This document shows positions 16,618-25,191 of a DNA stretch of 64,000 bases, piece after piece. Position numbers and translations under genes: made by a program. The stretch comes from Clostridium thermobutyricum (lineage in GTDB: Bacteria > Bacillota > Clostridia > Ch29): contig JAENYX010000001.1 in NCBI GenBank assembly GCA_016841565.1, positions 27,210 to 91,209 of the forward strand, written 5' to 3'. Below the pieces are notes generated by a model that did no database searches, was not told the DNA's origin, and was given only the letters and a program-made list of their open reading frames with translations. Position 1 is the stretch's first letter. Each line of letters begins with the position of its first letter.

Positions 16618-18609
16618 TTAAGCAAGTTGTGCAGCCTTCCGTTTTACTCGGGCTGTCTGAAGGAACCAGACCCCTGAAAGTACTGCTATACCGAATAAAT
16701 CGGAGTAAATACCCGGGACAATCAGGGTAACACCGGCTGCGAAAAATAGTATTCGCTCGTACCACTTGTCGTTGGTTACAAAATAACCCGTTGTTGAGGC
16801 ACCTATGCATACCATGCCTATTATTGCGGTAATAACCGCAAGGATTACGTTGAAGATAAAGCTCATGGTTGTTGCTCCTTCCGGTCTTACCAGAACCAGA
16901 ATGGGGGACAAAGCAAAAATGTAGGGTACCAGGTATGCGGCAAATCCCAATTTAAATGCTTCGAAACCTGTCTTAAGCGGATCCGATTGGGCAATACCCG
17001 AGCCGGCAAAGGCGGCAAGTGCCACCGGCGGCGTAATGTCGGCCACTATGCCGAAATAAAATACGAACAGGTGGGCGGCCAGGGGGGGGACGTCTAAGGC
17101 CATTAATGCAGGGGCCGAGACGGTTGCCTGGATGATATAGTTTGCAGTCGTTGGAACGCCCATTCCAAGGATTATAGAGCCTATCATGGTAAAGAGCATT
17201 GTCAGGTAAATGTTTCCTCCTGCAAGCTTAACCAGGCCTCCCGACATTTTCATGCCAAGTCCGGTCAGCGTAATAATGCCTACAATTATTCCGGCCGTTG
17301 CGCAGGCTACCACAACCGGCAGTGCCGATCTGGCTCCTTCCTCAAGGGCTATAATGATGTCCTTAAGAGACATGCGGGTTTCCTTCAAGATCATGGATGC
17401 TCCTACACAGAGAAGAATTGCTATAAATGCAGCCATCATTGGCGTATAGCCCTGTACCAGGAGATAAATAATACCGGCTATAGGGGTGGCCAGGAACCAT
17501 TTCTTGAATAAAAGACCTTTCCAGTCAGGCAGTCGTTCCCTGGGTATGCCCATAAGTCCTGCTTTTTTTGCTTCCAGGTGTACTGTAATGAATATTCCGG
17601 TGAAATAGAGGATGGCCGGTATTGCCGCTGAAAGGGCAATTCTTCCGTATGTAATGTTAAGAAACTCCACCATTATAAATGCTGCCGCACCCATTATGGG
17701 GGGCATAAGCTGACCTCCGGTTGAGGCAGCCGCTTCAACAGCGCCGGCAAATTCTTTGCGGTAGCCGATACTCTTCATAAGGGGGATGGTTACCGATCCT
17801 GTACCCACCGTATTGGCAACTGAACTGCCCGAAACGGTACCCTGGGCGGCACTGGCTATAACGGCAGCCTTTGCCGGACCACCTATAGCTCCGCCCGTCA
17901 AGCCCACTGCGATATCGGTTAACCAGTCTCCAATGCCGGTTTTCTTCAGAAATGTGGCAAAAAGCATAAACAGAAAAATAAAGGTTGAGGATACCTGGAT
18001 GGGTATCCCGAGGATACCTTCGGTACTAAGCCATTGGAAAACGGCTATTCTTTTAACGGTAAGGCCGGGATGGGCCATGAAGGATGGAAAAAATTCACCA
18101 AAATAGGCGTACAGCAGAAAGAACGTTGCCAGGGAGATAATTACCGGCCCCGCCATTCTTCGGGTGGCTTCGATTATCAATAGGACTGCAATAACTCCAA
18201 TTATCATATCGGTGGTGTTGTACACACCGGCGCGCCAGACCAGCTCCTCGTAATAAATCACATGATAGGCTGCAACGGCAAAACCCAGGAAAGCCAGGAT
18301 AAAGTCATACCAGGGGACTTTATTGCTTTTACTGCCCCTTTTGGCCGGGTATAGTATAAAAATAAGCACCAGAGCACAGCCCACATGGGGAGCTCTTTGC
18401 AGGGTTGAGGGAAAAACGCCGAAGGCTGCGGTATATAATTGGGCCAGCGACCATACAACCGCCAGGAAAAAAACAAATTTAGCCACCGGACCCTTAAGCC
18501 TTCTGAAAGCAAATTCCCGGTCGTATTTGGCAAGGATTTCCTCGGATTTTTTTTCATCTAACTTGATATTATCTATTAAATTGCTGTCTTGGTTATGCCT
18601 TTCTGCCAT
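16618..18609 (-). CDS. TRAP transporter fused permease (TAXI family, DctQM fusion)
   Basis: Product of 663 residues. A cytoplasmic N-terminal segment of about 40 residues is followed by a DctQ-like four-helix part and a long DctM part, in all some 16-18 hydrophobic helices. The DctM signature region GGAIGGPAKAAVIASAAQGTVSGSSVANT and the later GMGVPTTANYII loop are intact. Sodium- or proton-driven uptake of an organic acid delivered by the TAXI lipoprotein is expected. The start follows GAGGAGG and overlaps the DUF1850 gene by 34 bases. Substrate is not determinable from the permease; the linked aminomutase suggests glutamate or beta-glutamate. Confidence 0.92.
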   Translation of the reverse strand: MAERHNQDSNLIDNIKLDEKKSEEILAKYDREFAFRRLKGPVAKFVFFLAVVWSLAQLYTAAFGVFPSTLQRAPHVGCALVLIFILYPAKRGSKSNKVPWYDFILAFLGFAVAAYHVIYYEELVWRAGVYNTTDMIIGVIAVLLIIEATRRMAGPVIISLATFFLLYAYFGEFFPSFMAHPGLTVKRIAVFQWLSTEGILGIPIQVSSTFIFLFMLFATFLKKTGIGDWLTDIAVGLTGGAIGGPAKAAVIASAAQGTVSGSSVANTVGTGSVTIPLMKSIGYRKEFAGAVEAAASTGGQLMPPIMGAAAFIMVEFLNITYGRIALSAAIPAILYFTGIFITVHLEAKKAGLMGIPRERLPDWKGLLFKKWFLATPIAGIIYLLVQGYTPMMAAFIAILLCVGASMILKETRMSLKDIIIALEEGARSALPVVVACATAGIIVGIITLTGLGMKMSGGLVKLAGGNIYLTMLFTMIGSIILGMGVPTTANYIIQATVSAPALMALDVPPLAAHLFVFYFGIVADITPPVALAAFAGSGIAQSDPLKTGFEAFKLGFAAYLVPYIFALSPILVLVRPEGATTMSFIFNVILAVITAIIGMVCIGASTTGYFVTNDKWYERILFFAAGVTLIVPGIYSDLFGIAVLSGVWFLQTARVKRKAAQLA

Positions 18610-19106
18610 ATTTCTACCTCCTCAATCAAGAATTGGCCAAAGGTTTTTTTTGAAAGACCTATATGTACATACCCGCCCGGGCGGTACACGTCCTTTAAAT
18701 ACGTCGTTTGTTCGTTATATATAAGGGCATGGTCTGCAATCACTGCGCCTATGGTTACAGGCACCCTGTCAAATTCCAGTTCATAACCCATAACGGTAAA
18801 TTCCCCGTTCTCAATAATCCAATATTGGTTTTTTTCAGGTCGTGCAGGCAAATTAGGACCGAACTCGTCGAAGACCATTTTTACCATAGAAATTTTACCG
18901 GGGGCTTTCAAATGATAAGTTTCAACAACAGGCTGCAAAGTAACCGAATGTATCCAGAGCACATCAAAATGGTCTCCAATTTCTGCCTGCTGCTGATAAA
19001 CCAACTCTTCCGAATGGTTGGCCCTTACTTCCAAAACATAAACAGGCAGCAAAGAGACCGAAAGCAGTATACTAATTGTTATAAGAAGGAAAATAAGTGT
19101 TTTCAT
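18576..19106 (-). CDS. DUF1850 secreted/anchored protein of TAXI-TRAP operon
   Basis: A 176-residue protein with an N-terminal hydrophobic segment (residues about 4-25) serving as signal peptide or anchor. The rest contains the DUF1850 pattern: FDVLWIHSVTLQPVVETYHL, FGPNLPARP and YVHIGLSKK. DUF1850 genes accompany TAXI TRAP operons widely; the role is unknown, perhaps assisting the permease outside the membrane. No Shine-Dalgarno sequence is visible, and a 34-nt hairpin ends 7 bases before the ATG, so translation may be restricted or coupled. Confidence 0.85.
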   Translation of the reverse strand: MKTLIFLLITISILLSVSLLPVYVLEVRANHSEELVYQQQAEIGDHFDVLWIHSVTLQPVVETYHLKAPGKISMVKMVFDEFGPNLPARPEKNQYWIIENGEFTVMGYELEFDRVPVTIGAVIADHALIYNEQTTYLKDVYRPGGYVHIGLSKKTFGQFLIEEVEIWQKGITKTAI

Positions 19107-19113
19107 TATATTT

Positions 19114-19147
19114 GAAGGCCGGGGACTGTATAGCCGCCCCGGCCTTC
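19114..19147 (-). other. Intercistronic hairpin between TAXI binding protein and DUF1850
   Basis: Perfect 11-bp G+C-rich arms (GAAGGCCGGGG and CCCCGGCCTTC) enclose 12 bases. On the minus strand it starts 12 bases after the binding-protein stop and ends 7 bases before the DUF1850 ATG. No U-tract follows. Such a hairpin could protect the upstream mRNA 3' end and lower expression of the membrane genes. Confidence 0.8.
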
Positions 19148-19159
19148 GCCCCCTGTCCG

Positions 19160-20200
19160 TCAGTCTATGGGTTTTATCATATCGGGTACATCAAGACCTA
19201 TTTCTGTAAAGTATTTATAGGCACCCGGGTGCAGCGGCGTTGTTATGCCATCCAGCATTACATTCTTGTTTCCTGCAGCCAGCTCGTCGGCCAGCCACTG
19301 GGCAGCTCCGTGGGCAGCAGCGGTATGCGATGTCTGCTCAAACCAGACCTTTGTAATATCGTATACTATATCCTCCGGCAGGTCAGGGGCAACGTACAGT
19401 GCGGCTACGCAGTTGATGGTAAGTTTGTCTTCAGCGTTGCCGTAAGTGCCGGCGGGTATTACATACTGGCTGAAGAAGGGGTACTTGGTTTTTACCTTCC
19501 TATACAGGTCATCTCCTATTTCAATGACTTCTATATCACGGGAGGTCATTATGTCCTGTATAGCGGCGGCAGGAACGGCCAGAACGTTGAACGCCGCATC
19601 AAGGTGTCCGTCCTTCATCTTGCTGGCGGCATCGCCGAACCCGTCATATGCGGCTTTTATATCGTCAAAGGTCATACCGGCTTCGGTGAATACCGTTTCG
19701 GTCATTACAACGGTACCGCTCCCCACCGGACCGACTGCTACCCTTTTACCTTTACAGTCCTCGATTGATGAAATGCCGCTGCCCTTCAAGGCAACTCCCT
19801 GGTATACTTCCGGATAAATTACGCCAATGGATCTGAAGTTCTGCTGCTTGGACTTGAAGGCGCCCTTACCGTTCCATGCGTCGTCGGCAATGTTGTTCAT
19901 GGCCATACCCAGTCCAACTTCTCCGGCGTGGACTCTGTTAATACTTTCCACCGAGGCACCGCCAGGCTGGCTTGTAACCTGCACAGTTTCAAGGTATTCG
20001 TTCCATGTGTTGGCCATTGCTCCCCCAAGTGCAAAATAGGTTCCACCGGTGGAGCCGGTAATAATATTGATTTGCATTGTCTCAACTGCTTCCGGTTGTT
20101 CTCCCTCGGCCGGCTGCGTCTCCGGTGTTGTCCCACATCCGGTCAGCATACCGCTGATTATAAGCAAAGCTACTAATAAAAGAATTAGTTTTCTTCTCAA
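19160..20200 (-). CDS. TAXI family TRAP transporter solute-binding lipoprotein
   Basis: Product of 346 residues from a TTG start with AAGGGGG upstream. A signal sequence with lipobox LTGC (Cys22) predicts a lipid-anchored protein on the outer face of the membrane. After an acidic linker the TAXI domain begins INIITGSTGGTYFALGGAMA, with TSQPGGASVESINRV, KGKRVAVGPVGSGT and AAFNVLAVPAAA. A characterised TAXI protein from Thermus binds glutamate/glutamine, but the family also takes other acids. It lies 37 bases after the aminomutase stop, so the two are almost surely one operon. Confidence 0.95.
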   Translation of the reverse strand: MRRKLILLLVALLIISGMLTGCGTTPETQPAEGEQPEAVETMQINIITGSTGGTYFALGGAMANTWNEYLETVQVTSQPGGASVESINRVHAGEVGLGMAMNNIADDAWNGKGAFKSKQQNFRSIGVIYPEVYQGVALKGSGISSIEDCKGKRVAVGPVGSGTVVMTETVFTEAGMTFDDIKAAYDGFGDAASKMKDGHLDAAFNVLAVPAAAIQDIMTSRDIEVIEIGDDLYRKVKTKYPFFSQYVIPAGTYGNAEDKLTINCVAALYVAPDLPEDIVYDITKVWFEQTSHTAAAHGAAQWLADELAAGNKNVMLDGITTPLHPGAYKYFTEIGLDVPDMIKPID

Positions 20201-20237
20201 AGAAATACCCCCTTAGATTTATTTGATTGGCAATAAT

Positions 20238-21506
20238 CTATATATCGCCAAAATTAATATCCGCATCTTTATTTGGATAGGTTATAATTTGTCCTTCCCA
20301 GGTCCTTATGGTTACAGTGTCCCTGCCCTGGGATATGAGATATTCGGGCAGCATTGGTGTTTTGCCTCTGCCCTCCGGAGCATTAATGATAAATGTAGGT
20401 ATTGCGAGACCTGATGTGTATCCCCTTAAGTGCTCCATTATTTGTATTCCTATATCCACACTGGTTCTAAAATGCATTGTTCCTATTACGCCCTTGGCAT
20501 GGAATATATAGTAGGGTCTCACTCTGATTCTCAGAAGTTCCTGGCAAAGTTTTTTCATTATATATGGGTCATCATTTATGCCTCTTAATAGTACCGCTTG
20601 ATTCCCGAGAGGTATTCCGGCATTGGCCAGCATTTCACAGGCTTTTTTAGATTCTTCCGTAACCTCCATAGGATTGTTGAATTGAACATTTACGTAAACA
20701 GGATGGTGCTTTTTCAACATGTCGCAGAACTCCTGAGTTATCCTTTGAGGTAAAGTTACCGGCATACGTGAGCCTAAGCGTTTGAATTCCAGGTGAGGAA
20801 TTTTGTCAAGCTCCCCCAGCAGCCAATCCAATATTTCGTCGGACAGTGTGAAGGGGTCGCCGCCGGTGATTAAAACATCCCTAATTTCAGGGGTATTTTT
20901 GATATAGTCGATTGATTTCTGCATCTCTTCCTTAGTACGTGGAAGGTCGGTTTCGCCGATATTTCTCCTTCTTTGGCAGTGACGGCAGTACATGGCACAC
21001 TGATTGGTAACGTTTATTATAAGCCGGTCAGGATATCTGCGGGTGATACAGGGAGCCGGGTTGGTAAATTCTTCGGCCATGGGATCGGCGCTGCCAATGC
21101 CCTCCTGTAACTCGAGGCCTATAGGAACCGACTGCAGATATATGGGATCTTTGTAGTGGTTGCCCTCAGGGTCAATAAGGGATAGAAAGAAGGGAGAGAT
21201 TGCCCATCTGAACTTTTTCCCAACGTCATCGATATCCTTTTTTTGCTTTGCGCTTAAGTTTATAAATTTAGCCAGTTGGTCCGAATTGTCTATTCTGTTT
21301 TTTATCTGCCAATGCCAATCGTTCCACTGGTCTTCGGAAGCACCCAGGGTTTTTTTGATTCTTGCCTGCCTGACAATTATTTTTTCTCTATGGTCAGTGC
21401 CTGTTGGAATACTTTTTTTTGCTTCCAGGTAAGGTTCAATACGATCTTTTAATACTCCGGCTCTTTCAAGGGATATTTGCCTGGAGCTTTTTATGGAAGT
21501 ACTCAT
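20238..21506 (-). CDS. eam: Radical SAM glutamate 2,3-aminomutase (KamA family)
   Basis: Product of 422 residues. The KamA fold is clear: cluster-binding CAMYCRHC (C170, C174, C177), substrate-carboxylate Arg179, TGGDP, and PLP Lys382 in EGRGKTP. Relative to Clostridium subterminale lysine 2,3-aminomutase every key site is shifted by exactly 45. The two Asp that hold lysine's side-chain amine (293, 330) are replaced by Lys338 (YYIFHAK) and Asn375 (FIINAP). Those are the replacements reported for C. difficile glutamate 2,3-aminomutase. The likely reaction is L-glutamate to beta-glutamate. No ablB acetyltransferase for the beta-lysine pathway adjoins it. Start follows TAGGAGG. Confidence 0.85.
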   Translation of the reverse strand: MSTSIKSSRQISLERAGVLKDRIEPYLEAKKSIPTGTDHREKIIVRQARIKKTLGASEDQWNDWHWQIKNRIDNSDQLAKFINLSAKQKKDIDDVGKKFRWAISPFFLSLIDPEGNHYKDPIYLQSVPIGLELQEGIGSADPMAEEFTNPAPCITRRYPDRLIINVTNQCAMYCRHCQRRRNIGETDLPRTKEEMQKSIDYIKNTPEIRDVLITGGDPFTLSDEILDWLLGELDKIPHLEFKRLGSRMPVTLPQRITQEFCDMLKKHHPVYVNVQFNNPMEVTEESKKACEMLANAGIPLGNQAVLLRGINDDPYIMKKLCQELLRIRVRPYYIFHAKGVIGTMHFRTSVDIGIQIMEHLRGYTSGLAIPTFIINAPEGRGKTPMLPEYLISQGRDTVTIRTWEGQIITYPNKDADINFGDI

Positions 21507-21707
21507 TTTTTGACCTCCTAATGGATTTTTAAAACGCTATTATAATATGTATATTACTCAATCATTTGTATATGCAGTGCTTGGAAAAAACAAAGACAAG
21601 TATTGTGGGAGTATTTGATTTATTCAGTAGTCTAAATCAAAAACGTATCCGGTACTGTGACACAAGTTACTATATACAACGCATTAATAATATTACATTC
21701 CCCTACC

Positions 21708-21784
21708 TGTCATTTAAGAGGGCGGAGCCCGAAGAATCTGACTTGAAGGTGGACATAAGATCCTTCGCTTGGCCCAGGGTGACA
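21708..21784. repeat. REP-like imperfect palindrome, 77 bp
   Basis: It begins TGTCA and ends TGACA. Inside, CGAAGAATCT and AGATCCTTCG are complementary at nine of ten positions around an 18-base centre, and both arms are flanked by G+C-rich tracts (GGGCGGAGCCC; TTGGCCCAGGG). It resembles the short dispersed repeats of the form TGTCA..GCGAAG..AGATTCTTCGC..TGACA found in many bacterial genomes. Copy number cannot be judged from one window. The predicted 74-codon frame across it has no ribosome-binding site. Confidence 0.6.
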
Positions 21785-21960
21785 CGTTAGGAGCTGTAAA
21801 GTCTTAAGCACGTTATATATAGTCAGCGATATATCACCGTTTAGAAACCGTAGAATCATAAACTGAAGGGAGAACACAGTTTGTTGTCTCTGTATACCGG
21901 AAGTAAACTCCGCTTCTCCACTCCCGTATAGATTTGCTGATCAGCTATGCATAATTATTT

Positions 21961-21976
21961 AGCAATATTTATGCCA
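21961..21976 (-). promoter_or_regulatory. Candidate sigma-54 promoter of the aminomutase/TRAP operon
   Basis: On the minus strand the sequence is TGGCATAAATATTGCT, with GG and GC exactly 12 bases apart as in -24/-12 promoters (consensus TGGCAC-N5-TTGCW). It reads toward the aminomutase, about 445 bases away, from the spacer it shares with a divergent sigma-54 activator gene. The rest of the 804-base spacer holds the repeat at 21708, a possible activator site at 22164 and the regulator's own promoter. Confidence 0.6.
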
Positions 21977-22163
21977 AATGCAGTTCTGAACTCTTATGGG
22001 GATATACTCAATAAAAGCTTTTAATAATACTGCAATAAAATTGGTATGCGTATTAGCAGCGGGTCTTGTGCATATCCGGGGTACCGTATGATACCATATG
22101 CCATGATAATGTAAGGCCATAAACATTTTATGCTGTTGCTGACAATGAATATGTATACCTTTA

Positions 22164-22188
22164 ACGGTTATTTGTTTTATTAAACCGT
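22164..22188. promoter_or_regulatory. Candidate upstream activator site for the sigma-54 regulator
   Basis: Half-sites ACGGTT and AACCGT form an inverted repeat with a 13-base gap. They lie about 190 bases upstream of the -24 element, a normal enhancer distance. Only one copy is seen, so support is thin. Confidence 0.25.
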
Positions 22189-22235
22189 ATTACATAGACT
22201 TTTTTAGGTTGCAAAAGGTTAATTTAACAAACCCA

Positions 22236-22264
22236 TTAAAAACCATATACAAACTTGGTATAAT
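22236..22264 (+). promoter_or_regulatory. Sigma-A promoter of the sigma-54 regulator gene
   Basis: TTAAAA and TATAAT are separated by 17 bases; the -10 is perfect and the -35 matches four of six positions. It lies 46 bases before the start codon. Confidence 0.6.
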
Positions 22265-22310
22265 ATACCTGTGGAGTTATAAATGAATATAAGGGAAGGT
22301 GGGTTATATT

Positions 22311-24377
22311 ATGTCAGTCTCCTGTCCATCCGGTATTTCAATTATTACCCGCTCAGAAAAACACAAAGAAAGCGTTATAAACCAGCTTACAAATTTGCTG
22401 GGGCCACAGATCTTAATTAAAGGATATTCAATTATGGAAGGCATAAAGGAAGAAATCTATGACAGGCTGGTGCTTATAAGCCATGAATACTTAAAAGAAA
22501 CAGCTTATAAATATATTGATCCCAGAGCTGAGGTTCTTGTGGCCAGAAGAGCACTTAATCATTCCAGGCTTGAGGATGTACTGCGTATACCCAATAATGA
22601 AAATGTGCTTTTTGTTGATGTAAATAAACACCTTGCAGAGAACTCTATTTCTCTATTAAAAGGTTTGGGTATAAATCACATAAGAATGCATCCGTATTAT
22701 CCCGGACAAAGGATTTACCCCCAGGCCCATTACGCAATAACAACGGGAGAAGTACATATGGTTCCCGACTATGTTGGTAATATTATTGACTTGGGATACA
22801 GCAAGATAGATTTGACAACCATTACCGAAATTATGCTGAAACTGGATATACTTGATGCAAGGACAAATCTGATATCGGCCAGATTCCTGCAGGATTTTGT
22901 TTACTCAGGCAAGAAAGTGGTAAAAGCTCTGGAAGCCACAGACAATATTAAAGAACAGCTAAATACCATATTAAACGTAATAAACGATGGGATTGTGGGT
23001 ATTGATAACAATGGCAATATTATGTTTATAAATGAAAATGCAAAAAAACTCTTCAATCCCAAGGGAAAAGACAAGAACAATGATGTAAACCCGGATGACC
23101 TTCTTGATTTTGATGCAAAGGTGCGATTGGGAAAAAGCCCCGAGCCGTACAGGAAGGTGCATGAAATTATGGGCAAAAAAATACTGTTAACTATGATGCC
23201 CATTATCAAAAATGGTGAGAATAACGGGATTATAATAACATTTAAGGATCTGTCCGAAATAATAGAAATGGAGAACATTGTAAGAACCAACCTGATGAAA
23301 AGAGGACATACCTCCAAATATGATTTTTCCAACATCGTAGGGAAAAGCAGGCAAATTACCCAGACAAAAGAAATAGCAAGAAAGCTTGCAAAGAGTAATT
23401 CAACTCTTCTTCTAATTGGGGAAAGCGGCATAGGTAAAGAGTTGTTCGCCCATGCCATACATAATGCCTCCGGCAAACAGCATGGGCCCTTTGTGGCTGT
23501 GAATTTTGCCGCATTACCGGAAAACCTTTTGGAAAGCGAGTTGTTTGGTTATGAAGAAGGGGCTTTTACCGGAGCAAGAAAAGGTGGACATGCCGGGCTG
23601 TTTGAACAGGCACATAACGGAACCATTTTTTTGGATGAAATAGGGGACGCTTCTTTAAGAATACAAGCTCGTTTGTTAAGGGTACTTCAGGAAAAAGAAG
23701 TGCTGCGGATAGGCGGTACTAAAATTATTCCCATTAATGTCAGAATTATTGCAGCCACAAACAAAAACCTTGAAGAGTTGGTTAGGACAGAAAAATTCAG
23801 GGAAGATCTATTTTACAGACTTAAGGTGCTGCCCATCAAAATACCGCCTCTGAGGCAGCGGAAAGAGGATATACCGTTGCTGATAGAAAAAATGTTGGAA
23901 AAGTTTCCAAGGGAAAAAGGAATTGTTATAGGCCATGAAGCTATGGAAAAATTTATGGAGTATGATTGGCCGGGAAATATTCGTGAATTGGAAAATGTGA
24001 TTGAGTATCTGTTCCATATAGTGGGGGACGGTGTTGTGAAAAGTAAAGACCTGCCATTCTCTGCAGACGACACCGATTTACAGTTTGAAAAAACATTAAA
24101 GCATATAGAAGAAGAAATGCCGGTGGAAGAAATTCTTCTTATTCTAACTGCATTAAAAAAAATCAAGGATGAAGGAAATGCTTATATTAGCAGGATTAAG
24201 CTTGCACAGTTATGCAGCGGAGAAATGCGTATGACCGAGCAGATGATTAGAAACCGGATAAACATATTATCGCAGTACGGTCTGGTGGTATCAAGGAAAG
24301 GTCCTAAAGGTACAAGATTAACTTTGAGCGGAGAAGATTTCATTAAGGTTATTAGGAAACATACCGATAGAAGGTAA
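22311..24377 (+). CDS. Sigma-54-dependent transcriptional activator with PAS domain and winged-helix C terminus
   Basis: Product of 688 residues. Residues 1-200 form a receptor-like region resembling PrpR-N type sensors, 215-325 a PAS domain, and 335-570 the AAA+ core with Walker A GESGIGKE (370-377), GAFTGA loop (417-422) that contacts sigma-54, and Walker B FLDEIG. The C terminus (about 600-688) is not the usual Fis helix-turn-helix; it looks like a winged helix ([26 protein letters not shown]). The gene is divergent from the aminomutase operon and is its probable activator. ATG 22311 is preferred over GTG 22299, which lies within the GGAAGGTGG ribosome-binding region. Confidence 0.92.
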   Translation: MSVSCPSGISIITRSEKHKESVINQLTNLLGPQILIKGYSIMEGIKEEIYDRLVLISHEYLKETAYKYIDPRAEVLVARRALNHSRLEDVLRIPNNENVLFVDVNKHLAENSISLLKGLGINHIRMHPYYPGQRIYPQAHYAITTGEVHMVPDYVGNIIDLGYSKIDLTTITEIMLKLDILDARTNLISARFLQDFVYSGKKVVKALEATDNIKEQLNTILNVINDGIVGIDNNGNIMFINENAKKLFNPKGKDKNNDVNPDDLLDFDAKVRLGKSPEPYRKVHEIMGKKILLTMMPIIKNGENNGIIITFKDLSEIIEMENIVRTNLMKRGHTSKYDFSNIVGKSRQITQTKEIARKLAKSNSTLLLIGESGIGKELFAHAIHNASGKQHGPFVAVNFAALPENLLESELFGYEEGAFTGARKGGHAGLFEQAHNGTIFLDEIGDASLRIQARLLRVLQEKEVLRIGGTKIIPINVRIIAATNKNLEELVRTEKFREDLFYRLKVLPIKIPPLRQRKEDIPLLIEKMLEKFPREKGIVIGHEAMEKFMEYDWPGNIRELENVIEYLFHIVGDGVVKSKDLPFSADDTDLQFEKTLKHIEEEMPVEEILLILTALKKIKDEGNAYISRIKLAQLCSGEMRMTEQMIRNRINILSQYGLVVSRKGPKGTRLTLSGEDFIKVIRKHTDRR

Positions 24378-24535
24378 TTATGCTTTTGCCCCCGAAGCTC
24401 CCGACAATAACGGTTTGCCCGACTTTGCGCCCTTTCATGAACCCATAAAGTAAAACTTATAAAATTAAAGGTAAAATTTTTCGGGGAATTTATTTCTGTG
24501 GCATTAATGCAATAATGACCGGGGATAAATTTTTA

Positions 24536-24564
24536 TTGATTTGCTATGGGAAATAATATATACT
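24536..24564 (+). promoter_or_regulatory. Sigma-A promoter of the fapR-fab operon
   Basis: TTGATT and TATACT are separated by 17 bases. The predicted transcription start falls at the left edge of the FapR operator, so repressor binding would block initiation. The preceding stretch 24378-24535 shows no other feature. Confidence 0.75.
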
Positions 24565-24569
24565 AAATA

Positions 24570-24586
24570 TTAGTATCAGGTACTAA
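24570..24586 (+). promoter_or_regulatory. FapR operator
   Basis: TTAGTATCAGGTACTAA is a 17-bp inverted repeat with perfect 6-base arms (TTAGTA/TACTAA), matching the known FapR box. It lies 25 bases before the fapR start codon. FapR leaves this site when malonyl-CoA accumulates, so the operon including fapR is self-regulated. Confidence 0.9.
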
Positions 24587-24611
24587 GTCCAAGTCATAAA
24601 GAGGTGATCTG

Positions 24612-25175
24612 ATGGCTAGGAAGGGCATGGAAAAGAAAGAAAGGCAAAGGAGTCTTGCCGACAGGATTGTAAAGGACCCGTTTTTAACCGATGAAGAACT
24701 GAGCGATTCCTTCGGAGTGAGCATCCAGACCATAAGGCTTGACAGACTGGAGCTTGGCATTCCCGAGCTGAGGGAAAGAATAAAAAGCGTGGCAGAGGGT
24801 ACATATGCAAAGGTCAGGACCATATCAGGCAAGGAAATAGTTGGAGAACTGCTGGATATTGACCTGGGAAAGAAAGGGATATCGGTGCTGGAAACAAATG
24901 ATACCATGGCCTTTGAAAAGACCAACATAGTAAGGGGCCAATTCATATATGCACAGGCCGAATCTCTTGCCATTGCCGTAATTGATGCTGATGTTGCTTT
25001 GATTGGAGTGGCAAATATAAAATACAAACAGCCGGTAAGGTCGGGACAGAAATTGGTGGCACAGGCTGAGATTATCAAACGAAGAGGAAACAAATTCTTT
25101 GTATGGGTAAGAATAAAGCTGAAAATGCAGGAGGTTTTCAGGGGAAAGTTTATTCTTGTAGCTCTGGATGAGTAG
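24612..25175 (+). CDS. fapR: Fatty acid and phospholipid biosynthesis repressor FapR
   Basis: Product of 187 residues. An N-terminal DeoR-like helix-turn-helix ([33 protein letters not shown]) is followed by a linker helix and a thioesterase-like hot-dog domain that binds malonyl-CoA ([30 protein letters not shown]). It represses fatty-acid and phospholipid genes. The operator upstream shows autoregulation. The start follows AGAGGTG; the stop is 16 bases before plsX. Confidence 0.97.
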   Translation: MARKGMEKKERQRSLADRIVKDPFLTDEELSDSFGVSIQTIRLDRLELGIPELRERIKSVAEGTYAKVRTISGKEIVGELLDIDLGKKGISVLETNDTMAFEKTNIVRGQFIYAQAESLAIAVIDADVALIGVANIKYKQPVRSGQKLVAQAEIIKRRGNKFFVWVRIKLKMQEVFRGKFILVALDE

Positions 25176-25191
25176 GGAAGGAGATGAAGAT

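Noticed and set aside
18323..18724. 133-codon plus-strand frame opposite the permease start
   Set aside because: No ribosome-binding site and it crosses the well-supported permease/DUF1850 overlap.
19097..19768. 223-codon plus-strand frame opposite the TAXI gene
   Set aside because: Shadow of the minus-strand lipoprotein gene, which has signal peptide, lipobox and family motifs; the plus frame has none.
21539..21567. Sigma-A promoter directly upstream of the aminomutase (TATAAT on the minus strand)
   Set aside because: The -10 is perfect but no acceptable -35 lies at 16-18 bases; the sigma-54 element fits better.
21566..21790. 74-codon frame in the regulator-aminomutase spacer
   Set aside because: No ribosome-binding site, odd composition, and it runs across the REP-like palindrome.
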